Part shown: piece after piece, positions 54,932-64,000 of the stretch | How the letters are laid out: each line of letters opens with the position of its first letter | Position numbering within the stretch: the first letter of the stretch is position 1 | Source of the DNA: Rhizophagus irregularis | Taxonomy: Eukaryota > Glomeromycota > Glomeromycetes > Glomerales > Glomeraceae | Assembly (NCBI RefSeq): GCF_026210795.1 | Contig: NC_089445.1 | Coordinates: forward strand, 2,170,001 to 2,234,000 | DNA: 64,000 bases | Reading direction: 5' to 3' | Program-made: the position numbers and the translations under genes | Notes under the pieces: generated by a model | Database searches by the model: none | Seen by the model: the letters and a program-made list of their open reading frames with translations, nothing else | What the model was told of the DNA's origin: nothing

Positions 54932-56156
54932 TTTTAGGAATTCTACACAATTCTAAATATAATCATATATTTTTCCTAAAAAAATTTTCTAATTCAGTAA
55001 AATTATTCCTAAAAATTAGGATTTTTTTTAGGAAAAATACATATATAAGCTAATAAATTATTATTAAATTAACTTTTTTTTATATGTAATTTATATATAT
55101 ATTTTAATAATCACTAGTATTACAATTTTTTATATTTCACATAATTTAAAATTAATTAACACTTTATTGTAAAAAATGTAAAATTTATTATATGATTGTG
55201 ATAATTAGTAAATCATTGTATAATTATATTTAATAGTAATAATCAGATTATATAAAAAATTAAAAATATGCAACTAACAAATATTTTACATTAAACTGAA
55301 CTTTAAACCTTACTTAAATATTATTTATTAAATCTACTATGTCAATTAAGATTTAGTTATTATTTTTTTTATCAATTAACTTAGCTTTATATTGCTTATA
55401 TCCTTTAATATTATGCTTTTTTACAGAAATAACTATAGATTTTAGAAGATAAAAATATATATTGATTATTATTCTCTTTAGTTAATAATTTATATTATTT
55501 TAAAAGATAATTATTTGGCTTGTAATATTTTAAATTTAATATTTTTTTCCATTTTAATTAAAAGTTATTACTAGTGATTGTAAAAAAATTTTTGAATTTT
55601 ATTATTAAAAGTGATATAAAATGAATTTCTTTTATATTTAATCCAATATTAGTATAATAAAATTTTATAATAAATTGTGTAAAAAGTCCAATCAATTCTA
55701 GTATAATATCTTTTACTATAGCAATTTGGATACTTATTTTTATGTTTTTTACTTCAAATCACCGGGGGTGAGTATCACCGTTGGCCAGAATTATCAAATT
55801 TTACTGGCACTCTATTTTTTTAATGCTGGTCGATCGTCATAATTTCAGTCATCAGTGATCATCACCCCCGGTGATAGTTAGAAAAATTCTATTTTTATTA
55901 TTAATATTGTAAAATTAAATTCAATTTTATTAGTTTTCTTTAATATTTAATATATAAATATTTGCAGTTCAAATTTGATTAATAGTATAATATAAAACTT
56001 TAGTGATATAATTTTTATTTTCTTAAGTAATTATAATATAATTAGTTATTTTAGTTAGTATTGATTCATACCAATATAAGAAATAAAACTTATATAAAAA
56101 ATTGCTTTATTAAAAAAAAGAGATATTGATATTAATATGATATTTTTTAATTGATA
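54932..56156. other. AT-rich non-coding stretch
   Basis: Nothing coding. Contains the small palindromic element at 55757-55878. Confidence 0.5.
55757..55878. repeat. Short palindromic element, TCACCGGGGGTGA ends
   Basis: ATCACCGGGGGTGAGTATCAC at the left pairs with the complement of GTGATCATCACCCCCGGTGAT at the right, 120 bp overall. The centre includes GGCCAGAATTAT. The boxes resemble the termini region of the element at 10049-10715. Confidence 0.6.
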
Positions 56157-56680
56157 ATATATATATGTTGTGCGTCAAGTGTCGATTTGCGTCAGATGCA
56201 GCTGACGTGCGTCAGATGTAAATTGATACTTGACGCGCGTCACTTGAATCACACAATAAAGTTCTCCTATGGTAAAAAAATTTTTTTTAATAATAAAATT
56301 ATTTTTTATTACGTAAGTAAATTTGTTTGTTACAATAAATTACACATATTGTGAAATTTTATGGCTATTTAATCTATGTTTAATTAAATATTGTAAATTT
56401 ACTTGAAAAAACTTGTAATTTATTAATATTTTGAATGAAGTATTTTCCATATGAAACTGAGTCTAATCAATTTAATATTACAGGGTTATATATTTTTTAA
56501 CAAGATTAATAAACTTATTTAATAAAGAAATTTAGTTTAAGTTTGAAAATTTTAATTTAATTATAACTTAATTTTGCATATTTTATATTACAAGTGACGC
56601 GCGTCAGGTATCAATCTACATCTGACGCACGTCGGCTCATCTGACGCAAATCGACACTTGACGCACAACATATATATATA
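56157..56680. mobile_element. Foldback element with GCGTCA-rich 100-bp arms
   Basis: Arms TATATATATGTTGTGCGTCA and the identical sequence on the other strand at the right pair almost perfectly for about 100 bp. Each arm has five or six GCGTCA/TGACGC words (for example TTGACGCGCGTCACTTG). The centre is AT-rich. The 67-codon frame across the left arm is not coding. Confidence 0.75.
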
Positions 56681-57500
56681 AATAAAATTGAATTTTTAAA
56701 ATTACTATAAAATACAGTATAATATGCAGTAGATAAATGTTGATGATATTATAATGATATAATAAACCTCTTATATTTCTTAAATTTTTTTACTGTTTAT
56801 ATAGTATTTATATAGTATTTATATTTAATAAAAGATTTTGTAATCTAATTTACTATTTATTATATATACATTCAATTATACCATTAGATTCATTATTAAA
56901 TTCTTAATTAAATTAATATTTTTTAATATACCGTATTTCTTCAAAAATAAGCAACTTATTTTTGTTATAACATTGTTTATTTTCAAATAGTTTAGCTTTT
57001 TTAAAATTCATAGCTAAAAGTTTAAATTTCGTATTAGTAAAAAGATTAAACAATATAACTCCTGTAATTACTGATCATTTAACATGACTTCTGTGATCAT
57101 TAATCATTTAACATACATTATGTAAAAGTTGCAATACCTGTTTTACTATGCCAATTACTACACCAAGTGCAACAAATAAAAAATGCTAAGAAAAGTTGCT
57201 TATTGTAAGGTAAAACAAGTTGTTAAATGTAAAAAAACCTTATATTCTATAAAACAAAAGATAGAGGTTATTAAATATGCAGAGGAATATGAGAATAATA
57301 AAGTAGTAGAACATTTTGATATTCATTATAATATGGTAGGACGTTGGGTAAAAGCAAGTTTGACCTGGAATATTAAAACTAATGGAAAAAGTAAGCAAGT
57401 TAGTTTTGATCAAAAAGCATTTTTTCCCAATATTAAAAAAGACTGTATAATTAAATAATTAAGTAAAAGAAGCAAGGTCTAGTTGTATCATATATAATTA

Positions 57501-57906
57501 CAGTCAAACCTTGATATAGCGAACTCTTGATATTGTGAATTTTTCAGACAACTATAATAAATTTCCCTTTACTATAACGAATTAACCAATCAAATTACTT
57601 AAAATCTTCACTATAGCAGGACCCCACTTACTTATAAGATAAGTCACCTCCAAGCCTAAGGTAAAAATTATATATAAAATTCCTTGCAGATCCTACTATA
57701 AAAGAAAATTTTATGTTACATTGTTATGATTTTTTTCCTTTTTAGCTAATTAACCAATAGAATTTAAGAAAAAAGTAAGGTAAAAACAATTAGTAAAGGG
57801 CCAATTTTCTACAGTGACCTTTATTATAAATAAGTGGGATCCTACTATAGCCCTATAGTGAAGTTAAGGTCTAGAACCTAGGGTTCGTTATAATAAGAGT
57901 TGACTG
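57501..57906. mobile_element. CAGTCAAA MITE inside the pogo-like element, itself interrupted
   Basis: Ends CAGTCAAACCTTGATATAGC and, on the other strand, CAGTCAACTCTTATTATAAC; TA on both sides (57499-57500; 57907-57908). Without the insertion at 57618-57843 it matches 49772-49939. Confidence 0.85.
57618..57843. mobile_element. hAT-like MITE, 226 bp, 8-bp TSD
   Basis: Ends AGGACCCCACTTACTTATAA and, on the other strand, AGGATCCCACTTATTTATAA; perfect 8-bp repeat actatagc at 57610-57617 and 57844-57851. Interior AACCAATAGAATTTAAGAAA is shared with 30334-30541. Third level of nesting (pogo, then CAGTCAAA MITE, then this). Confidence 0.88.
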
Positions 57907-58739
57907 TATATGAAATAAAATATTAAAAATTTTAAGAAAGATGTAAATTCTAAAACTTTATAGAGAACTTACAGAAAATTTTAAAACTTCTTATTATTGG
58001 TTAATAGGATTTTTGAAAAAATACAAATTGGTATTGAAACACTAGAATTTTCTAAAAATTCTATCCTAAGTAAAATTCAAGAACAGTTGAAGAAATTCAA
58101 TTAATTTGTAACTAACTTTAAAATCAAAAAATCCTATGAATTGGAAAATATTTTCAATATGGATGAAACACCCATTTAGTTTGATATAGCTGGCAACTTT
58201 ACTATAAATCCAAACTCCAAAGGGTGAAAAAACAGTTCATATTCATGCAACATGTAATGAAAAAAATCAGTTTACCATCATTTTAACATGTATCATAAGT
58301 ATAATGATTTGCTACTTTAAATCAAATTTATTAAATTGCAATATCATAGATGTGACCAAACTACTATCTTCAAAGAAAATGAATGTTGCGTAATAAACAA
58401 ATTCCTTCTGGTGTTGTAATTTAGTTTCAAGAAAATGGTTGGATGGATTCAAGTTTAATGTTAAAATATATTGATTACTTCAATGATATAAGGTTAAAAA
58501 ATGATACTCAAAGAAATCTAGTAATATTAGCACATAATTCATTTAAAGATCATTTGGAAGGATCCATATGAGCCGATCCTTGGAATCTAATTTTTTTACA
58601 CAAAAATAATTTTATTAAAGCAAATATAAATTATCATTTATATAAGAATAATAAATTTATACTAGATAATGCAAAAAAAACTAATTAATTATATAATTTT
58701 TAATTTTTTTTTAATATAAGATATCATTAAAATTTAAAA

Positions 58740-59420
58740 GATCAAATATAACTCTCATGACAAAATCATTGATAATTCTTCGTAGAAATAAGCTATACAA
58801 ATAAATTTACATTCATTTGAAAGAGAAAATCGAGATCTATCTAATGAATCTAAAATCAAGTAAATTGAATCACTAGTTGTTCAGTAATCACGTTCAGTAT
58901 ATTTATTAAATTTTATCTAAATTTGATTATTAATTACTTCACATGTAGTGATTCAATTTGAATGATCTTTGCTCCCTAAGGTGATGCCAACTTTTATCTT
59001 TAAAATAAATTTAAAATAATTCGTTTAATATATGTAGATGTTTAGGAATCATCAATTATATTATTAATATAAAATTTTATAAATTTGATAAAATCTGATA
59101 TAAAAAAATTTATTAAATACCTGTAGATGCAAGCTACACGAATGAAATTATATTCATTTGAAAGAGAAAATTGAGGTCTATCTAATAAGCCTAAAATCGA
59201 ATGAATTGAATCAATGGATTGTGAATAATTACGTCTAATATATTTATTTTTAATTTTTAAATTTGATTTGACTTTGATCGTTAATTACGCCTCATCCAGT
59301 GATCCAATTTTCTTGATCTTTGATTCTTACGATAGAGCAAATTCTCAGCTTTCAAATGAATGTAAAATGATGACGTTAGCATATCTCCAGGAATAATAAT
59401 GCACGATTTTGTCACCTGCA
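58740..59420 (-). repeat. Array of dyad modules inserted in the transposase
   Basis: At least three diverged modules, mostly on the minus strand. Words: ACTAGTGATTCAATT and TTTCAAATGAATGTAAATTT (58820-58895 region), repeated near 59140-59230, and, on the plus strand, CATCCAGTGATCCAATTTTC, TTGATCTTTGATTCTTACGA and TTTCAAATGAATGTAAAATG (59290-59370). The 61-codon frame at 59281-59466 passes through one module and is not taken as a gene. Confidence 0.6.
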
Positions 59421-60787
59421 TAAAGTCCGATCTGAAAATTTTATTTCTTACCAAAAATGCTTTCATAAGAGAATCCCAAATTCTTTTACTTTATTTAAAA
59501 GATTTTATTTGCCATTTAAGGATTTTAGTAGAATAAATCTAATAAAATAATTTTAAAAGATAAAAAACAAATATATAATTAGTTATTTTGAAAAAAAAAG
59601 AATATCTTATTATTCATTTTACAACTATTTTACATCATAATTATTTTTTATTTGCATGTATTTTTTACAAAAAAAAATCAATAAATTAAAGCTAAAAATA
59701 TGAAAAAATATGTCTTATCTATGTATATAAAATATTAAGTTTTTTCTTTTACTTACCACTTAAAAATAACTGCTATATTTGCTTATAAACTTTTTTGTCA
59801 TATTTAATAAAAGTGAATAGAAAAATGATGGAAAAGTGATGGGCAGTGATGGGGAAAAAGAAGTGGTTATTACCATTATTTTTGAATATTGATTAAAAAA
59901 ATTTTTTTTATTTTTTATTAAATCTGAGTTACGTAAATATATAATACATATTTAATTTAGATTTGTGTAATATTAATCTTACTAAAATATTAAATTTTTA
60001 TAAAAATCTTAATTTAGACTAATTCCAAAAATTGGCACATATGCTATAAAAAAAATAATTTTATAAGAGTGGATTCAATCTGATAGTAATCCCTGTTAGT
60101 TTAACCAGCATTTGCCAACCTCTAGATATCTCAATAAATAAACCATTTAAAGACAACCTTCACAAAGAGTGGCATATCTGAATGGCAAGTGGTGGTACAT
60201 TACTGTGGAAAATTTTCGCTATACTAGATTGAATGATATATACTTGCATTGTGAATAAAATGTGTTTGGAATGCAATCGATGATAAAACAGTCATAGAAT
60301 CTTTCAAGATTTATAAAATTTCAACAGATTTAAATAGATTAAATTTTAAATTGGAAACTATTAGTGATAATGACGATGAAAGTAACGTTTGATGATAATG
60401 ATGATGATGGAAATAACATTGATAATGAAGGTAGTGATAATGGTAATGATAATAATAGTATCTATGATAGTAATGATAGCGAAGATATTAGTGATAGAAT
60501 GAGATAATTAACTGTTTAATTTGGTTATGGTTAATATTTTATATTTACATAATGATAATATGTATATTATAATAATGATACAGGTGTTTCATTTTGACAT
60601 AATTCATTAATAAAAATACATTTTCTGGGACAATTTGAACTTATATTTATTATTAAAAATCTTTTTATTACATTACATTAAGTTTAATACGAAATTAGTT
60701 AATATTCAAAATTGTTGTTTATTTCAGATATTAATTATTTTAGATGTTGCTTATTTTTGAAAATTACTTATTTTTGGAGAAATATGG

Positions 60788-61668
60788 TAATAATGACTAT
60801 TTCATTTAAACTCTTTAAAGTAATAATTAAATAAATGCTAAATAATCTTTTAAAATAAAGTTAATATTTTAAAAATTATATTGTATATTAATAAAAAACC
60901 AATTAATAAATTTAATTCATAATATTTCTTAATTTAATTATATTATACTTTTTATCTAATTCATTTTTAATAATTTTTATTAAATTTTTTAATAAAATTT
61001 TTTAATCTAAATATTTATGTCATTAATAAAATTAACATAACTCATAAGTATTTTATTATATTTTAATTCAAATTAATACTTATTAGTTTAGTAAATCGCA
61101 AAATCAATGATCTAATACTGAAATTAATTAGTTTAGTTTAGTATGATCAAAGTCTTAAATACAATGAATTCTACTAGCTATTTTTATAAATATTTTCTCA
61201 AGCAAAGAAGGAGCTTATCTATTAAAACTATCTAAAATTATCTGAAGATTGCTGGTCTTATAAATGAATTGGATTTTTACTTCTTAAGATATAATGCTGG
61301 ATGAAATCTATTATAATATCTTTATCAAAGTTTATCCTAACGCTATCCAGGTTTAAAATAGAGAATGAAATATATTTTTCTTTTAGTGATCATATCAGCA
61401 AACTAATTGATAATATATTTAGTTAAATTTCAGTTTTCTGAGTATCAGATATTTTGTATATATAAGAAGATAAGTTTGACTATAAGTATTTTGGCTTTGA
61501 AAGCAAATAAAGGTCATAAGATATAGAAGAATTCTGAAAAAATATTGAAATATAACTGGTTAGCTGAAAATCTAAAGATATGTAATTTTTGGAGATCACA
61601 TATTGCTATACATACATTATCCTATAAAAAAAAATTCTATTTAAAATATATTTAAAATAGAAATAATG
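60788..61668. other. AT-rich non-coding stretch
   Basis: No coding frame; 61200-61600 is slightly more complex in composition but shows no motif. Confidence 0.45.
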
Positions 61669-61815
61669 TATTTACCGCATCCTGCATTACAAATTTATAT
61701 ATATTTGTATGTTTATCATTTGCCATTTTAAGGGGGTGCGGTGTATAAACTAAAGATCGACATAAACAATTTACAAAAAAGGAAGGATGCGTTGTAACGC
61801 AGGGTGCAGTAAATA
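61669..61815. mobile_element. MITE with TATTTACYGCAYCCTGC termini, 147 bp
   Basis: Left TATTTACCGCATCCTGCATT and right (other strand) TATTTACTGCACCCTGCGTT are inverted repeats of about 25 bp. Flanking duplication unclear. Non-coding. Confidence 0.65.
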
Positions 61816-61866
61816 AATTCACTCTTTAAAATATATTTAATTTTCTTATTTTATACTTAAAATATA

Positions 61867-62364
61867 CAGTCTAACCTCAATATACTGATATTCAATATAC
61901 TGATATACTATTAAAAACTTGTTATACTGATAAAATTTTATTTTTCACTATATGTAAGGATATATAAATATCGGTATAACTTTGATATAACGATATTTTC
62001 TAAAAATTTCATATATGTTCTGATCAGTGTTCGGCAAATGACTTGAAATGACCAAATGATTCAAATGACAAATGACAAATGACATGTTATTTTAATGTTC
62101 AAATGACACATGATCTTGGTCATTTGAATGTAATTTTGGCCAGCATTATGATTTTTGCCTACACTACATTCATTATTTTTTAATTATAGTCACATGATTA
62201 TTTATGTGATAAATATTAGCCAATCAAAATCAAATGATTGAAATGACCAAATGACAAATAATTATGAATAATGACAAATAATTTCATAAATCATTTAAAT
62301 GGTCAAATGATCAGGTTATTTCTAAACACTGGTTCTGGCATATTGTTATATAAAAGTTTAACTG
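61867..62364. mobile_element. Mariner-like CAGTCTAAC MITE interrupted by a hAT-like MITE
   Basis: Ends CAGTCTAACCTCAATATACT and, on the other strand, CAGTTAAACTTTTATATAAC; TA at 61865-61866 and 62365-62366. ATATACTGATA words repeat on the left. The insertion at 62025-62331 splits it. Confidence 0.65.
62025..62331. mobile_element. hAT-like MITE, 307 bp
   Basis: Ends CAGTGTTCGGCAAATGAC and, on the other strand, CAGTGTTTAGAAATAACC, the typical hAT terminus. Flanks gttctgat (62017-62024) and gttctggc (62332-62339) agree at 6 of 8 positions. The interior is full of CAAATGAC words in both orientations. Confidence 0.72.
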
Positions 62365-62606
62365 TACTAAAAATTGAATTTAAATAAATTTTAAAAAATT
62401 AATAGTAACTAAATATTATATTACTGATTGGTTAATAGTCACATAATGTATTTGTAGAAAGTATACACTATACAGAATTCATAATTGTAAAATATAGAAG
62501 GAATACATTTAGCTTTAAGTCTTAAGCTTAAAATTAAATTGCTATAGAGTATATATAAGAATGTATACTTATAGAGAGGGTATTTATAGAAGTATATATT
62601 ACTATA

Positions 62607-62781
62607 CAGTCAACCTTTGTTATAACGAACTCTAGGATCCAGACCTTAACTTCGCTATAAGACTACTATAGTGAAGATTTTAAGAGATTTGATTGGTTAA
62701 TTTGTTATAGCGAGGGGAAATTTATTATAATTGTCTGAAAAATTCACTATATCAAAGGTTCGCTATATCAAGGTTTGACTG
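62607..62781 (-). mobile_element. CAGTCAAA MITE, 175 bp, reverse orientation
   Basis: Ends CAGTCAACCTTTGTTATAAC and, on the other strand, CAGTCAAACCTTGATATAGC; TA on both sides (62605-62606; 62782-62783). Third copy of the family in the window and uninterrupted. Confidence 0.85.
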
Positions 62782-63206
62782 TAGTCATTTTTAATTAAAT
62801 CATTAGATATATAATTAAACTTTAATATAATAATATATTGGAATCCATATAAAAAATTGGATACTTTAAAATATTAATGATATATATTATTAAAAGATAA
62901 TTTGAAAAAAGTCTTTGTAAATTATTTTAATATTGAGTTGAATAAGATAGGATTCTGTAAATTAGTATATTTATTATGTGTATTTTCCTCTGCTCTGCAG
63001 GTTTACTTAAAACATCAAAGATAGTTTTAAATGTTATTTTTGACTTATTTAACAAAACTTTTTTTCAGGTTTCTTTTATTAATTCACATATCCTTTTTTG
63101 AAATAAAGGCAGGATTTAAACATTACATATGGGGCAAAATCTAAATTTATTAGTAAAATATTTTTGCAAAAAATAACTAAATAGTGAATGGTTATTTAAT
63201 TTAATT
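62782..63206. other. AT-rich spacer
   Basis: Nothing recognisable. Confidence 0.5.
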
Positions 63207-63564
63207 TATGAGTATTGCTAATCTTAACCAGGGGGATAATTCCTCCCCCCCTTAAGAATTTAAAAAAAATAAACTTTTTTTATGAAATATATAAAATAAA
63301 TACAGTATAATTGGATATTAATTGCATAAAAATTTGGCAATTCTTGGTTTTAAAAAAAATTTTTATCATGAAAAATACAATTTAACTATAAAAATCAAAA
63401 TTATGTACTTTTCACAAAAACCATATGAACAACTACCTTTTTTAACTTAATAAAACCTTTTCTTCTCATAAATTTACATATAATCTTATAATATTTTAAT
63501 TAAAAATTGAAATAAAGGGAGAGGGGAGGAAAATTCCCCCAGGTTAAGTTTAGTAATTCTCTTA
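63207..63564 (-). mobile_element. MITE of the AAGAGWATTRCTAA family, uninterrupted
   Basis: Inverted ends: GAGTATTGCTAATCTTAACC with CAGGGGGATAATTCCTCC at the left, and on the other strand GAGAATTACTAAACTTAACC with TGGGGGAATTTTCCTCC at the right. Aligns along its length with the reverse complement of 8051-8712 minus the insertion there. Its right end is about 100 bp beyond the stop of the partial gene at 63667. Confidence 0.75.
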
Positions 63565-63666
63565 ATTTATTATTCTAATTTATTAATTTATATATAAAAT
63601 TTTTACATGTTAAAGGAAAAAATACATATAACTGAAATGATTATTTGATTCTAGTTAAAAATTGGG

Positions 63667-64000
63667 TTAATTTTTATGGACCTTATTAATTACTCCGCAA
63701 TATCTTTTAGTTAATTCATTTATATTCCCAATAATTACCGTATGTGGATCCCATTCAAATCTAATTGGCACAAACAAATTCTTCCGACATTTTATGAAAT
63801 TTTCAACTCCTTTACAAGAAACAGTCCAGCCTTTACCTACTATTAGTTTTCTCAAAGCTACGGGTTGTTTTCTTGTAAGTTCTCTTAGTATATTGTCAAA
63901 ACTTTTCAAGTCTTTATTTGAAGTGAAGGAATTATAGTTGTTGCATTGAAAATGTAATTTCTGAAGACTTTTACAAGAATCTAAAAATATCCATAATGCT
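63667..64000 (-). CDS. C-terminal part of a leucine-rich-repeat-like (F-box/LRR type) protein, partial
   Basis: The minus-strand frame is open from the window edge to a TAA at 63667, at least 111 codons. It reads LDSCKSLQKLHFQCNN near the edge, an RNI-type leucine-rich-repeat strand, then LRELTRKQPVALRKL and FIKCRKNLFVPIRFEWDP and ends NKVHKN. This resembles the C-termini of the large F-box/LRR families of this group of fungi; that family call is inference because no F-box lies in the window. Codon use is ordinary and no stop interrupts it, so it is probably a real gene. Confidence 0.6.
   Translation of the reverse strand, partial: ALWIFLDSCKSLQKLHFQCNNYNSFTSNKDLKSFDNILRELTRKQPVALRKLIVGKGWTVSCKGVENFIKCRKNLFVPIRFEWDPHTVIIGNINELTKRYCGVINKVHKN

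Larger units (their letters stand above)
57183..60507 (+). pseudogene. Pogo/Tigger-type transposase, broken
   Basis: A 91-codon frame at 57183-57458 has a psq/CENP-B-like helix-turn-helix (YSIKQKIEVIKYAEEYENN, then HFDIHYNMVGRWVKA). The DDE domain continues in broken frames: NMDETPI (about 58157, first Asp), KTVHIHATCNEKNQFTIILT (about 58225-58290), GWMDSSLMLKYIDYFNDI (about 58440-58490), and ILAHNSFKDHLEG (about 58525), where the second catalytic Asp appears as Asn. After an insertion of about 1.4 kb the domain ends with FNLIVIPVSLTSICQPLDIS (about 60070-60130), an INKPFKDNLHKEWHI block and an acidic Asp/Asn-rich tail up to a TAA at 60507. Stops are numerous, so the protein is dead. Confidence 0.8.
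56931..60787 (+). mobile_element. Pogo-like DNA transposon, decayed, with nested insertions
   Basis: Ends CCGTATTTCTTCAAAAATAA and, on the other strand, CCATATTTCTCCAAAAATAA; TA on both sides (56929-56930; 60788-60789). It carries the remains of a pogo/CENP-B-type transposase (57183-60507), a CAGTCAAA MITE at 57501-57906 that itself contains a hAT-like MITE, and an insertion between about 58590 and 60060 with dyad modules. It is the coding parent type of the deletion derivative at 4385-7105. Confidence 0.82.

Noticed and set aside
56151-56354. 67-codon plus-strand frame with several Cys
   Set aside because: It lies in the GCGTCA-rich arm of a foldback element; the matching right arm would encode the complement.

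Overview
The window looks like nuclear DNA of an arbuscular mycorrhizal fungus of the Rhizophagus/Glomeromycotina type. The reasons are strong A+T bias, short GT-AG introns (many 60-190 nt), fungal-type genes, and a very high load of degenerate, nested transposable elements. The organism name is an inference from this overall character; no species-diagnostic marker was seen.

Layout. (1) 1-12.4 kb is repeat-rich. It starts with the 5' end of a minus-strand gene and holds four copies of a gag-like retroelement (one with target-site duplications and an AAAT tail), a pogo-type deletion derivative, several MITEs and a 184-bp satellite. (2) 12.9-25 kb is a compact gene island of intact multi-exon genes: an F-box/WD40 protein, V-ATPase subunit d (VMA6), the AP-4 sigma subunit, RNase P/MRP subunit POP4, the meiotic crossover E3 ligase HEI10 (CCNB1IP1) and a secreted glyoxal/galactose-oxidase-like copper radical oxidase. 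AP-4 sigma and POP4 are convergent with 39 bp between their stops. (3) 25-50 kb is almost entirely transposon DNA. The core is one decayed LINE (about 31.2-45.0 kb: endonuclease, reverse transcriptase, RNase H, zinc knuckle) split by at least four insertions, one of which (5.5 kb) carries further insertions and satellites. It is followed by a TSD-flanked, poly(A)-tailed, non-coding 1.08-kb retroposon. (4) 50.5-53.8 kb is a second small island with an intact bHLH gene of the CBF1 type. (5) 54-64 kb is again repeats: foldback elements, a decayed pogo-like transposon with a recognisable DDE transposase, and nested MITEs. It ends in a partial minus-strand gene with leucine-rich character.

The intact genes are housekeeping or trafficking genes plus one meiosis gene and one secreted oxidase; they do not form a pathway. 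The most unusual structure is a dyad-symmetric module of about 125 bp. It recurs in at least seven otherwise different elements (29.6, 37.1-37.4, 39.6, 43.0-43.9, 46.3-46.8, 48.8-49.4 and 58.8-59.4 kb) and is explained by no coding sequence that I can see. All exon coordinates are read by eye from splice consensus and family alignment, without transcript support.
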